DNA from: Pelagibacterium sp. 26DY04
Lineage (GTDB): Bacteria; Pseudomonadota; Alphaproteobacteria; Rhizobiales; Devosiaceae
Assembly: GCF_031202305.1 (NCBI RefSeq)
Contig: NZ_CP101731.1
Location: 3,474,501-3,538,500, forward strand
DNA length: 64,000 bases
Direction of reading: 5' to 3'
Shown: positions 8,324 through 15,345 of the stretch, piece after piece
Position numbering within the stretch: position 1 is the stretch's first letter
Layout of the letters: every line of letters begins with the position of its first letter
Translations under genes and position numbers: made by a program
The notes under the pieces: model-generated
Database searches by the model: none
What the model was told of the DNA's origin: nothing
Seen by the model: the letters and a program-made list of their open reading frames with translations, nothing else

Positions 8324-9235
8324 TTACGCCATCCGGCAGCGCTGCGCGGTTTCCGACGGCGCTTCCCCGAACTGGGCGGCGTAATACTGCGAAAACCGCC
8401 CCAGGTGCCAGAACCCCCAGTTCATGGCGATCTCTGAAACCGTCCGCCGATCCCCTTCTGCCAGTTCGCGCCGCACCCCGTTGAGCCGCCGCTTTCTGAT
8501 CCATTCGCCCGGACTGATCCCCACCGCCTGCAAAAAGGCAGAGCGCAGATCGCACTGGGCAATGCCGACCGCGTCGGCAATCTGGCGCACCGAAAGCGGT
8601 TCACCCGCCTGATCGTCCACGAAGTCGCGAATTCGCCGATAAACGGAAAAAGCCGACCGCGGCACCGCCGGTTCGGTTCCAATGGCCGCGCCAGCCAGGC
8701 CGGCCAGCCTGTCGAGCATCAATCCCGACAGCACCGCCTCTTCGAGTGCTCCAGTCGAATCGCGTGCTCCGGCGGCAAGAAGGCTGACCATCCATTGGGT
8801 CGTATCGGCCACCTGCTGGCAAGCAGGTACCGTCGCCGCATCATGCCCTACTCGCCGGCCGAGCTGGGTTTCGATCAGGTCTCGCTCCACGCAGATCAGC
8901 AGCAGGTCCGATGGACCGGTCCCGCAGGCCAGGGCTTCCCGCCCGCCGCCCGTCACCACCATCTTACCCCCGGCCATGGGATCGGCATTATAACGCCAGT
9001 CCGCCGAAGGGTTGAGCGTTGCCCCGAACACCACCTGGTCTTTTGGCGCCACCACCTCCTGGAGCACCGGCAGGCCGATGCGCTCGCGATAAATGGTGAT
9101 CCCCGCCATCGACAGCGCGTCAATCTCCCCGCAATAGCGCCCCGGGGCGAGCTGAGCATAGCGCTGCTCCCAGCCGACAAGCCCCCCTTCCTGCTCGAAG
9201 GCATCGGCATATTCTGCGTGGTGAAAGGTGATCAT
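8324..9235 (-). CDS. AraC-family transcriptional regulator, likely controls aau operon
   Basis: The 303-residue protein has a variable N-terminal sensing half (to about residue 195) and an AraC DNA-binding half with two helix-turn-helices: PLSVRQIADAVGIAQCDLRS and RTVSEIAMNWGFWHLGRFSQ. The second ends in the usual YYAAQFGEAPSET. It diverges from the amine dehydrogenase large-subunit gene with a 166-bp gap, the common position for a pathway-specific activator; AraC-type FeaR plays this role for phenylethylamine oxidation in E. coli. Regulation by aromatic amines is therefore likely but inferred. Confidence 0.85.
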   Translation of the reverse strand: MITFHHAEYADAFEQEGGLVGWEQRYAQLAPGRYCGEIDALSMAGITIYRERIGLPVLQEVVAPKDQVVFGATLNPSADWRYNADPMAGGKMVVTGGGREALACGTGPSDLLLICVERDLIETQLGRRVGHDAATVPACQQVADTTQWMVSLLAAGARDSTGALEEAVLSGLMLDRLAGLAGAAIGTEPAVPRSAFSVYRRIRDFVDDQAGEPLSVRQIADAVGIAQCDLRSAFLQAVGISPGEWIRKRRLNGVRRELAEGDRRTVSEIAMNWGFWHLGRFSQYYAAQFGEAPSETAQRCRMA

Positions 9236-9401
9236 CGGCAGTGGGCCACAAACTCGATCCGAACCAAGGCTAGCGCTCGGCTTACAAATTAGTCAACCCA
9301 CCTTTATGCGCAAATATTAGGCATGCCTCTCCCTCAAACTGGATAGCGCCGCTCTCGCGCCGCTGCCTAAGCTGCCTCCATTGACTGCAATGGAGACCCC
9401 T
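9236..9401. promoter_or_regulatory. divergent control region between AraC regulator and aauB
   Basis: The 166 bp between the two start codons contain an AT-rich core at about 9283-9322 with the palindromic hexamer TGCGCA (9307-9312), a likely place for promoters and regulator binding. No strong sigma70 -35/-10 pair was found, which would fit an activator-dependent promoter. A GGAGA ribosome site at 9392-9396 supports ATG 9402 as the aauB start. Confidence 0.35.
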
Positions 9402-10562
9402 ATGGTGAGGCAACCCCTTTCTTTGGCGCTGGCGCTGGGCACTGTCCTGGCCCTGCCGACTTTGGCCCAGGACCAGGCCGATACGGAGCCGGTCGCGTCC
9501 GAAACGCTGACCGTCAAGGAGACCATCGATCCCGGGCCCAACATCTTTTCCAACGCCCAGCAATGGGGCGGCGCCAGCTCCATTCAGGTTTGGTCTGCCG
9601 AAGACCTCACCTACAAGGGCAATATGACCGCCGGCGCCATGGCGCAGATGCTCATCTCGCCCGATGGCACCAAGGCCTACGGCCAGTCCACCTACATGGC
9701 CCGCTACACCCATGGCGAAATCGAGCAGGTGCTCGAGGTCTATGACGTCGAAACCCTCTCGATCGAAAAGGAAATCCCGCTGCCCGCCAAGGCCGCCATG
9801 GTCGCAGCCTATGAGCCTTATCTGGAAATGAGTGCCGACGGCGCACTGGTCTATGTGCTCAACGCCACTCCGGCCACCTCGGTCACCGTTGTCGATGTCG
9901 AGGCTGGCGAGGTGGTCCAGGAGATCCCCATCCCCGGCTGCTTCGGCATCTATCCGGCTCTTGAAGGCTATAAATTCTCCACCGTCTGCGGCGATGGCAG
10001 CATCGCGACCTTTGATCTGGGCGAGGACGGCAGCGAGGCGGAGCGCTCCGCGACCGCGGACATCTTCGACCCCGATGAAAACCCCATCTTCATCGCCGGC
10101 AAGCGGGTCGAGGATGCCTTGGCCTTCCTCACCTACAATGGCGACCTCATCACCCTCGATGACAGCGGCCAAGCCGTCGAACTGCTCGACACGGTTTCGA
10201 TCACCGACGGTGTCGAGGAGGCCTGGGCGCCGGGCGGATACGATCTTTTCACCTACAGCCCCACGGCTGGCGTCCTGTTCGTCACCATGCACTCCGAACC
10301 CTATGACGGCTCCCACAAGAACGCGTCCGAGGAGATCTGGGCCTATGATGTCGAAAGGGACGAAGTGCTCTATCGCACCCATGTGGAAGGCGTCATCTCG
10401 GTAACCGCAACCGATGCCAAAGCCCCCATGCTCTATGCCGTCAACGAGCACGAAGCCACAATCGAGATGTTCTCGACCGACCCGGAGGCCAAATTCGTCC
10501 TCAAGCACGAGGGCTCGGTGGATTCGCGCGGCTGGGCGACAGTGATCGCGGTGGCCCTATGA
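9402..10562 (+). CDS. aauB: aromatic amine dehydrogenase-type large (heavy) subunit
   Basis: ATG 9402 (GGAGA at 9392-9396) gives 386 residues; ATG 9390 and TTG 9381 are in frame but less well placed. MVRQPLSLALALGTVLALPTLAQ is a Sec signal. The mature part is the seven-bladed propeller of amine dehydrogenase large subunits, for example TAGAMAQMLISPDGTKAYG, then MHSEPYDGSHKNASEEIWA and HEATIEMFS. Two of these with two TTQ small subunits form the periplasmic enzyme that turns primary amines into aldehydes plus ammonia. The stop overlaps the aauE start (ATGA). The aromatic rather than methylamine assignment rests mainly on the small subunit. Confidence 0.9.
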   Translation: MVRQPLSLALALGTVLALPTLAQDQADTEPVASETLTVKETIDPGPNIFSNAQQWGGASSIQVWSAEDLTYKGNMTAGAMAQMLISPDGTKAYGQSTYMARYTHGEIEQVLEVYDVETLSIEKEIPLPAKAAMVAAYEPYLEMSADGALVYVLNATPATSVTVVDVEAGEVVQEIPIPGCFGIYPALEGYKFSTVCGDGSIATFDLGEDGSEAERSATADIFDPDENPIFIAGKRVEDALAFLTYNGDLITLDDSGQAVELLDTVSITDGVEEAWAPGGYDLFTYSPTAGVLFVTMHSEPYDGSHKNASEEIWAYDVERDEVLYRTHVEGVISVTATDAKAPMLYAVNEHEATIEMFSTDPEAKFVLKHEGSVDSRGWATVIAVAL

Positions 10563-11083
10563 GCGAGCTCACCTCACTGCTTGCGGGCACGGCGGGCGCC
10601 TTCACCGCCCTGCTCTTTGCCCGCGCCGCCTGGCACAAGCTTTCCGACTTCACCGAGTTCACCGGCTTTGTCGCCGATTACGAGCTGGTGCCCGAACGGC
10701 TGGTCCGCCCGGTTTCGGCGGTTATCGTTGCGGCTGAAACCCTGGTGGTCCTCGCTTTTCTGGTTCCCGGCGGCGCCCCGGTCGGCGCCCTTGTCGCGGC
10801 GGCATTGCTGTTGGCCTATGCCGGCGGCATGGCGATCAACCTCAACCGCGGCCGCGACAGGATCGAATGCGGTTGCGGCGGCGCGGCCCAGCCCTTGAGC
10901 TGGTCGCTGATCGCCCGCAACGGGGTGCTCGCCCTCTTTGCCGCCACCGCGCTTCTCGCCCCGATCGCCCTCGATCTTGAGGGCGCCATCGCCGCCATCG
11001 GAGCCGGGTTCACGCTCTGGCTCGGCTTTGTCGCCGTCGAACAGCTTCTGGCCAACGCTGCGCTTTTCTCGCTCAAGCGCTGA
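10559..11083 (+). CDS. aauE: MauE-like membrane protein for amine dehydrogenase maturation
   Basis: The 174-residue protein has about four hydrophobic segments, near residues 10-25, 52-72, 74-92 and 118-135, with the conserved FARAAWHKLSDF after the first. An IECGCGG motif places Cys104 and Cys106 on one loop, as expected for MauE/DoxX-like proteins that pass electrons to the thiol protein MauD. MauE and MauD are needed for export and correct disulfide formation of the small subunit. It overlaps aauB by 4 bp and precedes aauD by 30 bp. Confidence 0.9.
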   Translation: MSELTSLLAGTAGAFTALLFARAAWHKLSDFTEFTGFVADYELVPERLVRPVSAVIVAAETLVVLAFLVPGGAPVGALVAAALLLAYAGGMAINLNRGRDRIECGCGGAAQPLSWSLIARNGVLALFAATALLAPIALDLEGAIAAIGAGFTLWLGFVAVEQLLANAALFSLKR

Positions 11084-11113
11084 GCACGGCCAAGACACAT
11101 TGGATGAATTGAA

Positions 11114-11710
11114 ATGAACGCATTGATATTTGCCGTTGGCGTGCTCTGGGTGGTGGTTCTCGCCCTGATCGTCGTCATCTTCGCCCTGGCCCGCCAGATC
11201 GGCGTCCTGTTCGAGCGCGTCTCGCCCATGGGCGCCCTGGTCAACGACGCCGGCCCCAAGATCGGTGACAGAACGCCGGTCTATACCCTGCCCAACCTCA
11301 ATGGCGGCGTGGTCTCGATCGGCCCCAAGCCTTCGCGCTCCACCCTGGTCTTTTTCCTCTCGCCCACCTGCCCGGTGTGCAAGAAGCTCCTGCCCATCCT
11401 GCGCTCGGTCAAATCCGATGAAAGCAAATGGCTCGACGTGGTGCTGGCCAGCGATGGCGAGGTCGAAAAACACAAGCGCTTTATCGAAACCGCCAATCTC
11501 TCGGGCTTCCCCTATGTGGTTTCGACCGAGCTGGGGCTTGCCTACCGCGTTTCGCGCCTGCCCTTCGCGGTGCTTTATGACGAGCACGGCACCATCAAGG
11601 CCAAAGGCCTCATCAACAATCGCGAGCAGCTCGAGAGCCTGTTCAACGCCGCCGAAATGGGCGTGGGTTCGATCCAGAACTATCTCGACGCCCCCATCCC
11701 CGCCAACTGA
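11114..11710 (+). CDS. aauD: MauD-like thioredoxin-fold protein, disulfide isomerase for small subunit
   Basis: The 198-residue protein has one N-terminal membrane anchor (residues 3-27) and a periplasmic thioredoxin-fold domain. The active site is SPTCPVCKK with Cys86 and Cys89, the CPxC form seen in MauD. It probably forms or reshuffles the six disulfides of the small subunit encoded next. It sits between aauE and aauA with 30-bp and 20-bp gaps. Confidence 0.92.
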   Translation: MNALIFAVGVLWVVVLALIVVIFALARQIGVLFERVSPMGALVNDAGPKIGDRTPVYTLPNLNGGVVSIGPKPSRSTLVFFLSPTCPVCKKLLPILRSVKSDESKWLDVVLASDGEVEKHKRFIETANLSGFPYVVSTELGLAYRVSRLPFAVLYDEHGTIKAKGLINNREQLESLFNAAEMGVGSIQNYLDAPIPAN

Positions 11711-11730
11711 TCGCAAGGGAGCACAATAAA

Positions 11731-12282
11731 ATGAACGGTTTGATCGACTCTCTTCTGGCCTGGATGGACCGGCGCGCCGAAAATTCGGCCCGCTCCGTCG
11801 CCCAGCACACGGGCCGCCGCAACTTCCTCACCAGGGCCGGCGCGTCCATCGTCGGCGGCGTCGTGGGCGCCACCATGCTGCCCATGCTGCCCTATGACCG
11901 CAATTTCGGCATGGCCTTCGGCCAGGAAGGGGCCTCTCCCGACGGCGACCAGACCCAGTGCGATTACTGGCGCTACTGCGCGCTTGACGGCAATCTCTGC
12001 AATGATTGCGGCGGCTCGATCACCCAGTGCCCGCCGGGCTCGGAAGCCTCCTCGGTCGCCTGGGTCGGCACCTGCACCAACCCCAATGATGGCCGCGACT
12101 ATCTCGTCTCCTACAATGATTGCTGCGGCAAGGCGTCCTGTGAGGGCTCGTTCTGCTTCACATCCGAAGGCGAACGTCCCGGCTATCGCATGGGGCTCTA
12201 TAACGACATCAATTGGTGCATGGCCAACGCCTCCAAGGGCTATCACTGCACCGTCGCTGTCGTAGTGGGGCTTGCCGAGTGA
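11731..12282 (+). CDS. aauA: aromatic amine dehydrogenase-type small subunit carrying TTQ
   Basis: The 183-residue protein has a Tat-type N-terminus (GRRNFLTRAGASIVGGVVG from residue 28). Trp111 and Trp162 are spaced 51 residues apart, exactly as the two tryptophans that make tryptophan tryptophylquinone in this family, and Asp130 occupies the catalytic Asp position 19 residues after the first Trp. Twelve cysteines (77, 83, 90, 93, 100, 115, 131, 132, 137, 142, 163, 173) fit six disulfides. The segments SYNDCCGKASC, NDINWCMAN and the VGLAE end resemble Alcaligenes aromatic amine dehydrogenase more than Paracoccus methylamine dehydrogenase, judged from memory of those sequences. Confidence 0.92.
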   Translation: MNGLIDSLLAWMDRRAENSARSVAQHTGRRNFLTRAGASIVGGVVGATMLPMLPYDRNFGMAFGQEGASPDGDQTQCDYWRYCALDGNLCNDCGGSITQCPPGSEASSVAWVGTCTNPNDGRDYLVSYNDCCGKASCEGSFCFTSEGERPGYRMGLYNDINWCMANASKGYHCTVAVVVGLAE

Positions 12283-12728
12283 GGCTTTGGCTCATTTCGA
12301 TCCTGGTCCCGGCGCTGCTCTTTGCGGCGCCGGGATCGGCCCAGGAGCGCAGCGCCCATGCCAATTACATCCTGCGCTGCGCCGGCTGCCACGGCATGAC
12401 CGGAGCGGGCGCGCCCGATGCCGGCATTCCCGACTTCATCGGCCTGGTCGGCGCCTTTGCGGGTCTCGATGAGGGCCGCACCTATCTCATGCACGTCCCT
12501 GGCGTGGTGGGATCGGGACTTTCGGACGCCGAAATCGCCGCCGTCAGCAATTACGTCATCGAAACCTGGGCCGGAGAGTCCCTGCCCGCCGATTGGCAGC
12601 CCTTCACCGAGGCCGAAGTGACCGAACGCCGGGCCATCGACATCCCCGACGTCGTCGCCAAGCGCCGCGAAGTCGTTGCCGTTCTCGACGCCATGGGCAT
12701 TGAAACCGCCGCCTATCCCTGGCCGTGA
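12279..12728 (+). CDS. periplasmic monohaem cytochrome c, probable electron partner of amine dehydrogenase
   Basis: A GTG start at 12279 overlaps the aauA stop (GTGA) and gives 149 residues. MRLWLISILVPALLFAAPGSA is a signal peptide. One haem site, CAGCH, lies at residues 34-38. The methionine ligand is uncertain; Met53-less spacing leaves YLMHVPGVVGSGLSDAEI (about residue 70) as the likely region. The Alcaligenes faecalis aauBEDA operon is also followed by a small monohaem cytochrome gene. It likely accepts electrons from the quinone enzyme directly or passes them to oxidases; no azurin or amicyanin gene is in the window. Confidence 0.85.
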   Translation: MRLWLISILVPALLFAAPGSAQERSAHANYILRCAGCHGMTGAGAPDAGIPDFIGLVGAFAGLDEGRTYLMHVPGVVGSGLSDAEIAAVSNYVIETWAGESLPADWQPFTEAEVTERRAIDIPDVVAKRREVVAVLDAMGIETAAYPWP

Positions 12729-12858
12729 TCAAATCACCTGTGACAGGTTTCGGGCGGTCAACAGAGCCCAACCTTGAAAAACGCCCAACCTATAACCATA
12801 TCGTCGTTGCGTCTCCGCGAGCGCCGCAATAGGCCCCGGAGCGGCTGATTCGTAACTT

Positions 12859-12887
12859 TTGATTTTGTCATCAAACTGTGGTATTGT
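12859..12887 (+). promoter_or_regulatory. candidate sigma70 promoter upstream of carD
   Basis: TTGATT at 12859-12864 and TATTGT at 12882-12887 are separated by 17 bp, each with four of six consensus matches. Transcription would start near 12894. The first product would meet the hairpin-T stretch at 12924-12946 before reaching carD. Confidence 0.45.
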
Positions 12888-12923
12888 TTCCACAACCAGT
12901 CGTATCGGCCTCACGCTAACCCG

Positions 12924-12946
12924 GTGCCCGCGAAGGGCACTTTTTT
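12924..12946 (+). terminator. short rho-independent terminator or attenuator
   Basis: GTGCCC at 12924-12929 pairs with GGGCAC at 12935-12940 over a 5-base loop, followed by six T residues. It is about 200 bp past the cytochrome c stop, so it may end aau transcription, or with the promoter at 12859 make a transcript of about 50 nt or attenuate carD. Confidence 0.6.
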
Positions 12947-13106
12947 GTGACACAGCTTCCAAGCCAGCAAAACTGACCGGAAATATTGGGCCGGGCTGTG
13001 GGGCAATATGACTGACAAATGGCCGTTCGCGGCCATCCGAGAAGGTGACGAGACGCGTCTGCCCAAAATGAATGCGTCCGTCATGGCGTCAACAGGAGTA
13101 GCCAAT

Positions 13107-13667
13107 ATGGCAACCAAAAAGACCACGCAGCGTGCGGGCTTCAAGACCGGCGAGTATATTGTGTATCCCTCGCACGGTGTTGGCCTGATTCAGTCCATCG
13201 AGGAGCAGGAGGTCGCAGGCCTCACCCTTGAACTGTTTGTTATTGCCTTCGAGCAAGACAAACTGACGCTTCGCGTGCCTGTCGCCAAGATCAAATCCGT
13301 CGGCATGCGCAAGCTCGCCGAGCCCGAGGAAGTGGGCAAGGCTCTCGATACCGTCACCGGCCGTGCCCGCGTCAAGCGCACCATGTGGAGCCGCCGCGCC
13401 CAGGAATACGAGGCCAAGATCAATTCGGGCGATCTGATCGCCATTTCCGAAGTGGTCCGCGATCTCTACCGTTCCGAGGACCAGCCCGAGCAGTCCTATT
13501 CCGAACGCCAGCTCTTCGAGCAGGCCATGGACCGCATGAGCCGCGAGATCGCCGCCGTGAACAAGCTGACCCTCACCGAAGCGGTCAAGCTCATCACCAA
13601 GAATCTCTCCAAGAGCCCGCGCCGCGGCAAGGCCGACGCGGCCGATCCCGAAGAAGCTGCCGCCTGA
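13107..13667 (+). CDS. carD: CarD-family transcriptional regulator
   Basis: ATG 13107, with AGGAG eight bases upstream, gives 186 residues; upstream in-frame starts lack a ribosome site. The N-terminus has the RNA-polymerase interacting Tudor-like CarD_TRCF domain (FKTGEYIVYPSHGVGLIQSI, then LRVPVAKIKSVGMRKL), and the rest is the helical DNA-binding part, ending in a short Lys/Arg then Ala/Glu tail. CarD proteins stabilise open promoter complexes, notably at rRNA promoters. A strong terminator follows. Confidence 0.92.
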   Translation: MATKKTTQRAGFKTGEYIVYPSHGVGLIQSIEEQEVAGLTLELFVIAFEQDKLTLRVPVAKIKSVGMRKLAEPEEVGKALDTVTGRARVKRTMWSRRAQEYEAKINSGDLIAISEVVRDLYRSEDQPEQSYSERQLFEQAMDRMSREIAAVNKLTLTEAVKLITKNLSKSPRRGKADAADPEEAAA

Positions 13668-13691
13668 TCGAAGGCGCTCAACCGAAATGTG

Positions 13692-13720
13692 AAGGCCGGT
13701 CCATAGGACCGGCCTTTTGC
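13692..13720. terminator. bidirectional terminator between carD and iron-binding protein gene
   Basis: Arms 13692-13702 and 13706-13716 pair perfectly (11 bp, AAGGCCGGTCC type) over a 3-base loop, with T-rich sequence after and A residues within the stem foot. It lies between two convergent genes whose stops are 54 bp apart, so it can serve both. Confidence 0.85.
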
Positions 13721-13721
13721 T

Positions 13722-14672
13722 TTATTCGGCCTCGCGCAACGTAAACTCCTGGGCCGAAATCAACGCCGTGAGCGTATAGATCGAAGCCGTCAGCCCGTAA
13801 TAGGAAATGGCGTAGAATTCCTCGCGCGGCACACGCACATATTGCCCGTTCCGGCAGGCCCAGAGCGCATCGCAATATTGCGGGAACACTTCCCGCATCC
13901 GCTCGTCGGCAGCCTCGGGCCCCTCGCCTCGATCGGAGCGATAGCTGTCGATGATCAGATCCGCATCGACCTCCTCGATCCGCTCGGCGCTGAGCCTGAT
14001 CTCGGTGCCCACATCGAGGGTGTCCATGAGCGCCGGCACCCGGAAGCCGGCATCGCGCACCGCGATTCCAAGCGAACCGAAGGTATGGGGCACGGTCATT
14101 GTCCCTTCCGAGGCCGTGATCACCGAAACCGTGATCTCGCTCGTATCCACCAGCGCCCGAAGCTGGGTAAGCTGGGTCTCGTAACGCGCCGTGAGCCGCG
14201 CCAGCGTATCCTGCGTGTTGGTGATCTCGGCTAACTTTTCATAGATGCCCATATAATCGTCGGCGGTCGGGTCGAGCACGATGGTGGGGGCGATCATTTC
14301 GAGTTGGTCCAGCAATTCGTCCCGGCCGCCATAGACCACGATCAGGTCAGGCTCGACGTTGAGCACCGCCTCGGCGCTGATGTCGCTGCCCACGAATTCG
14401 ATGTCGCTGTTGTCGAAGTCGATGCCCGTCGCCAGCTTTGCCGCCCGGATATAGGGTCCGGCATCGCCCTCGCGCCCATGGCTGGCCACCGGCACCACGC
14501 CGAGTTCGAGCAGCGGCACGGTAACCCGCAAATCGTCGAGCGAAACGATCCTCTGCGGGTCGACGGGTATGTCCACTTCCCGTCCCCGGTCGTCAACAAA
14601 GGTCCGGGTCTCCTGACCCATTGCCACGGTGGGCAGAAGGACCAGAAAGAGGGCAAAAACGATTTTGAGCAT
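13722..14672 (-). CDS. iron-siderophore/haem-type ABC substrate-binding protein, orphan
   Basis: The 316-residue protein starts with a Sec signal (MLKIVFALFLVLLPTVAMGQ). It then shows the class III (FhuD/BtuF-like) binding fold: TFVDDRGREVDIPVDPQRIV, then EAVLNVEPDLIVVYGG at the lobe hinge and ADDYMGIYEKLAEITN in the long linker helix. These proteins bind ferric siderophores, haem or B12 in the periplasm. No permease or ATPase gene adjoins it. A 30-bp inverted repeat immediately upstream may be its operator. Confidence 0.82.
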   Translation of the reverse strand: MLKIVFALFLVLLPTVAMGQETRTFVDDRGREVDIPVDPQRIVSLDDLRVTVPLLELGVVPVASHGREGDAGPYIRAAKLATGIDFDNSDIEFVGSDISAEAVLNVEPDLIVVYGGRDELLDQLEMIAPTIVLDPTADDYMGIYEKLAEITNTQDTLARLTARYETQLTQLRALVDTSEITVSVITASEGTMTVPHTFGSLGIAVRDAGFRVPALMDTLDVGTEIRLSAERIEEVDADLIIDSYRSDRGEGPEAADERMREVFPQYCDALWACRNGQYVRVPREEFYAISYYGLTASIYTLTALISAQEFTLREAE

Positions 14673-14698
14673 GGCTATCCTTTCGCGTCCTCCCTCGC

Positions 14699-14728
14699 CT
14701 TGATAATAAGATGAGTCAGAATATCAAG
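14699..14728. promoter_or_regulatory. inverted repeat upstream of iron-binding protein gene, candidate operator
   Basis: CTTGATA at 14699-14705 is mirrored by TATCAAG at 14722-14728 with 16 bases between, in an AT-rich patch 27 bp before the start codon of the binding-protein gene (minus strand). Position and symmetry suggest an iron-responsive repressor site (Fur, RirA or Irr class), but it does not clearly match any one consensus. Confidence 0.4.
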
Positions 14729-14740
14729 TTAAAAGACACG

Positions 14741-14764
14741 AAAAACCCCGCGCAAAGCGCGGGG
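14741..14764 (-). terminator. rho-independent terminator for the repeat-protein gene
   Basis: CCCCGCGC at 14746-14753 pairs with GCGCGGGG at 14757-14764 around AAA. On the minus strand five T residues follow (14745-14741). It lies 86 bp after the stop of the small repeat protein at 14850. Confidence 0.88.
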
Positions 14765-14849
14765 TCGCCGTCGGGGCCATTCGCCCCGCACCACCCTCTA
14801 GGCGGCTGGCATGTGAAGCGGACGCAGTTTGGGAGTCGTATCTCCAGCG

Positions 14850-15086
14850 CTACCACACATAGTTGTCGTAGTGTTCTTCGGGGCTGCTATAGGTCGAATG
14901 ATTGTAGTGCTCTTCAGCACTCTCATAGTTGTAGTGATCGTAGTGCTCTTCGGCACTCTCATAGACATAATTGTTGTAGTGGTCTTCGGGGCTGTCGTAG
15001 TTGCCTCCGGCCAGGGCCGCCGAGGTCAGCGACAGCAGCGCCGAAGTTGCAAGGGCAAGCGTGAGGGCAAGCGGCTTGTTGAGCAT
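14850..15086 (-). CDS. small secreted protein with four Tyr/Glu/His tandem repeats, unknown function
   Basis: ATG at 15086 has GGAGGAG just upstream on the minus strand and gives 78 residues. MLNKPLALTLALATSALLSL and the following residues to ALA are a Sec signal. The mature protein, about 53 residues, is almost wholly four copies of a 12-residue unit: YDSPEDHYNNYV, YESAEEHYDHYN, YESAEEHYNHST and YSSPEEHYDNYV. The pattern is Y-x-S-[PA]-E-[DE]-H-Y. It has no cysteine and is rich in Asp/Glu, His and Tyr, so metal binding or surface adhesion are conceivable. It has its own promoter and terminator. I recognise no family. Confidence 0.78.
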   Translation of the reverse strand: MLNKPLALTLALATSALLSLTSAALAGGNYDSPEDHYNNYVYESAEEHYDHYNYESAEEHYNHSTYSSPEEHYDNYVW

Positions 15087-15176
15087 AAGCTCCTCCTTTT
15101 GCATGAACTCTTTTGCAGCAAGTATCAGCCCGGCGTGACGATGCCGAAAACCTGAGATCACGCGCCGGTGATCAAG

Positions 15177-15216
15177 ATGCTAGCCGCGAAGTCGGAGGTG
15201 TCAAATTCTAGTTTGA
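15177..15216 (-). promoter_or_regulatory. promoter and overlapping palindrome for the repeat-protein gene
   Basis: On the minus strand TTGACA (15204-15199) and TAGCAT (15182-15177) are 16 bp apart, a good sigma70 match with start near 15170. An inverted repeat with arms TCAAA at 15201-15205 and TTTGA at 15212-15216 covers the -35 box and could be an operator. The leader to the start codon would be about 85 nt. Confidence 0.55.
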
Positions 15217-15345
15217 TGACAGTCTAAGCCGTTAACGCGGCAAGCATTTCCCCGGTATTTGGCTACGCGGCAAGCCGGACGCGGCCACAGATTCCACACA
15301 ATTGGATACCAACGGCTCGGGCCGAGCCCTCATGAGGGGCCACAC

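Larger units (their letters stand above)
12729..13106. other. 378-bp gap between aau operon and carD
   Basis: No gene is seen. It contains a plausible promoter (12859-12887) and, about 30 bases after its start point, a compact hairpin with a T run (12924-12946), both listed separately. The remainder, 12947-13106, leads into the carD ribosome site AGGAG at 13093-13097 and shows nothing else definite. Confidence 0.5.

Noticed and set aside
8284-13107. mauG, mauF or amicyanin genes in the amine dehydrogenase cluster
   Set aside because: Only one haem motif (CAGCH in the monohaem protein) was found and no frame matches a diheme peroxidase-like or blue copper protein.
14711-15064. 117-codon plus-strand frame over the small repeat protein
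   Set aside because: It begins in the terminator and is Ser/Arg/Cys-rich antisense translation; the minus-strand gene has signal peptide, ribosome site and terminator.
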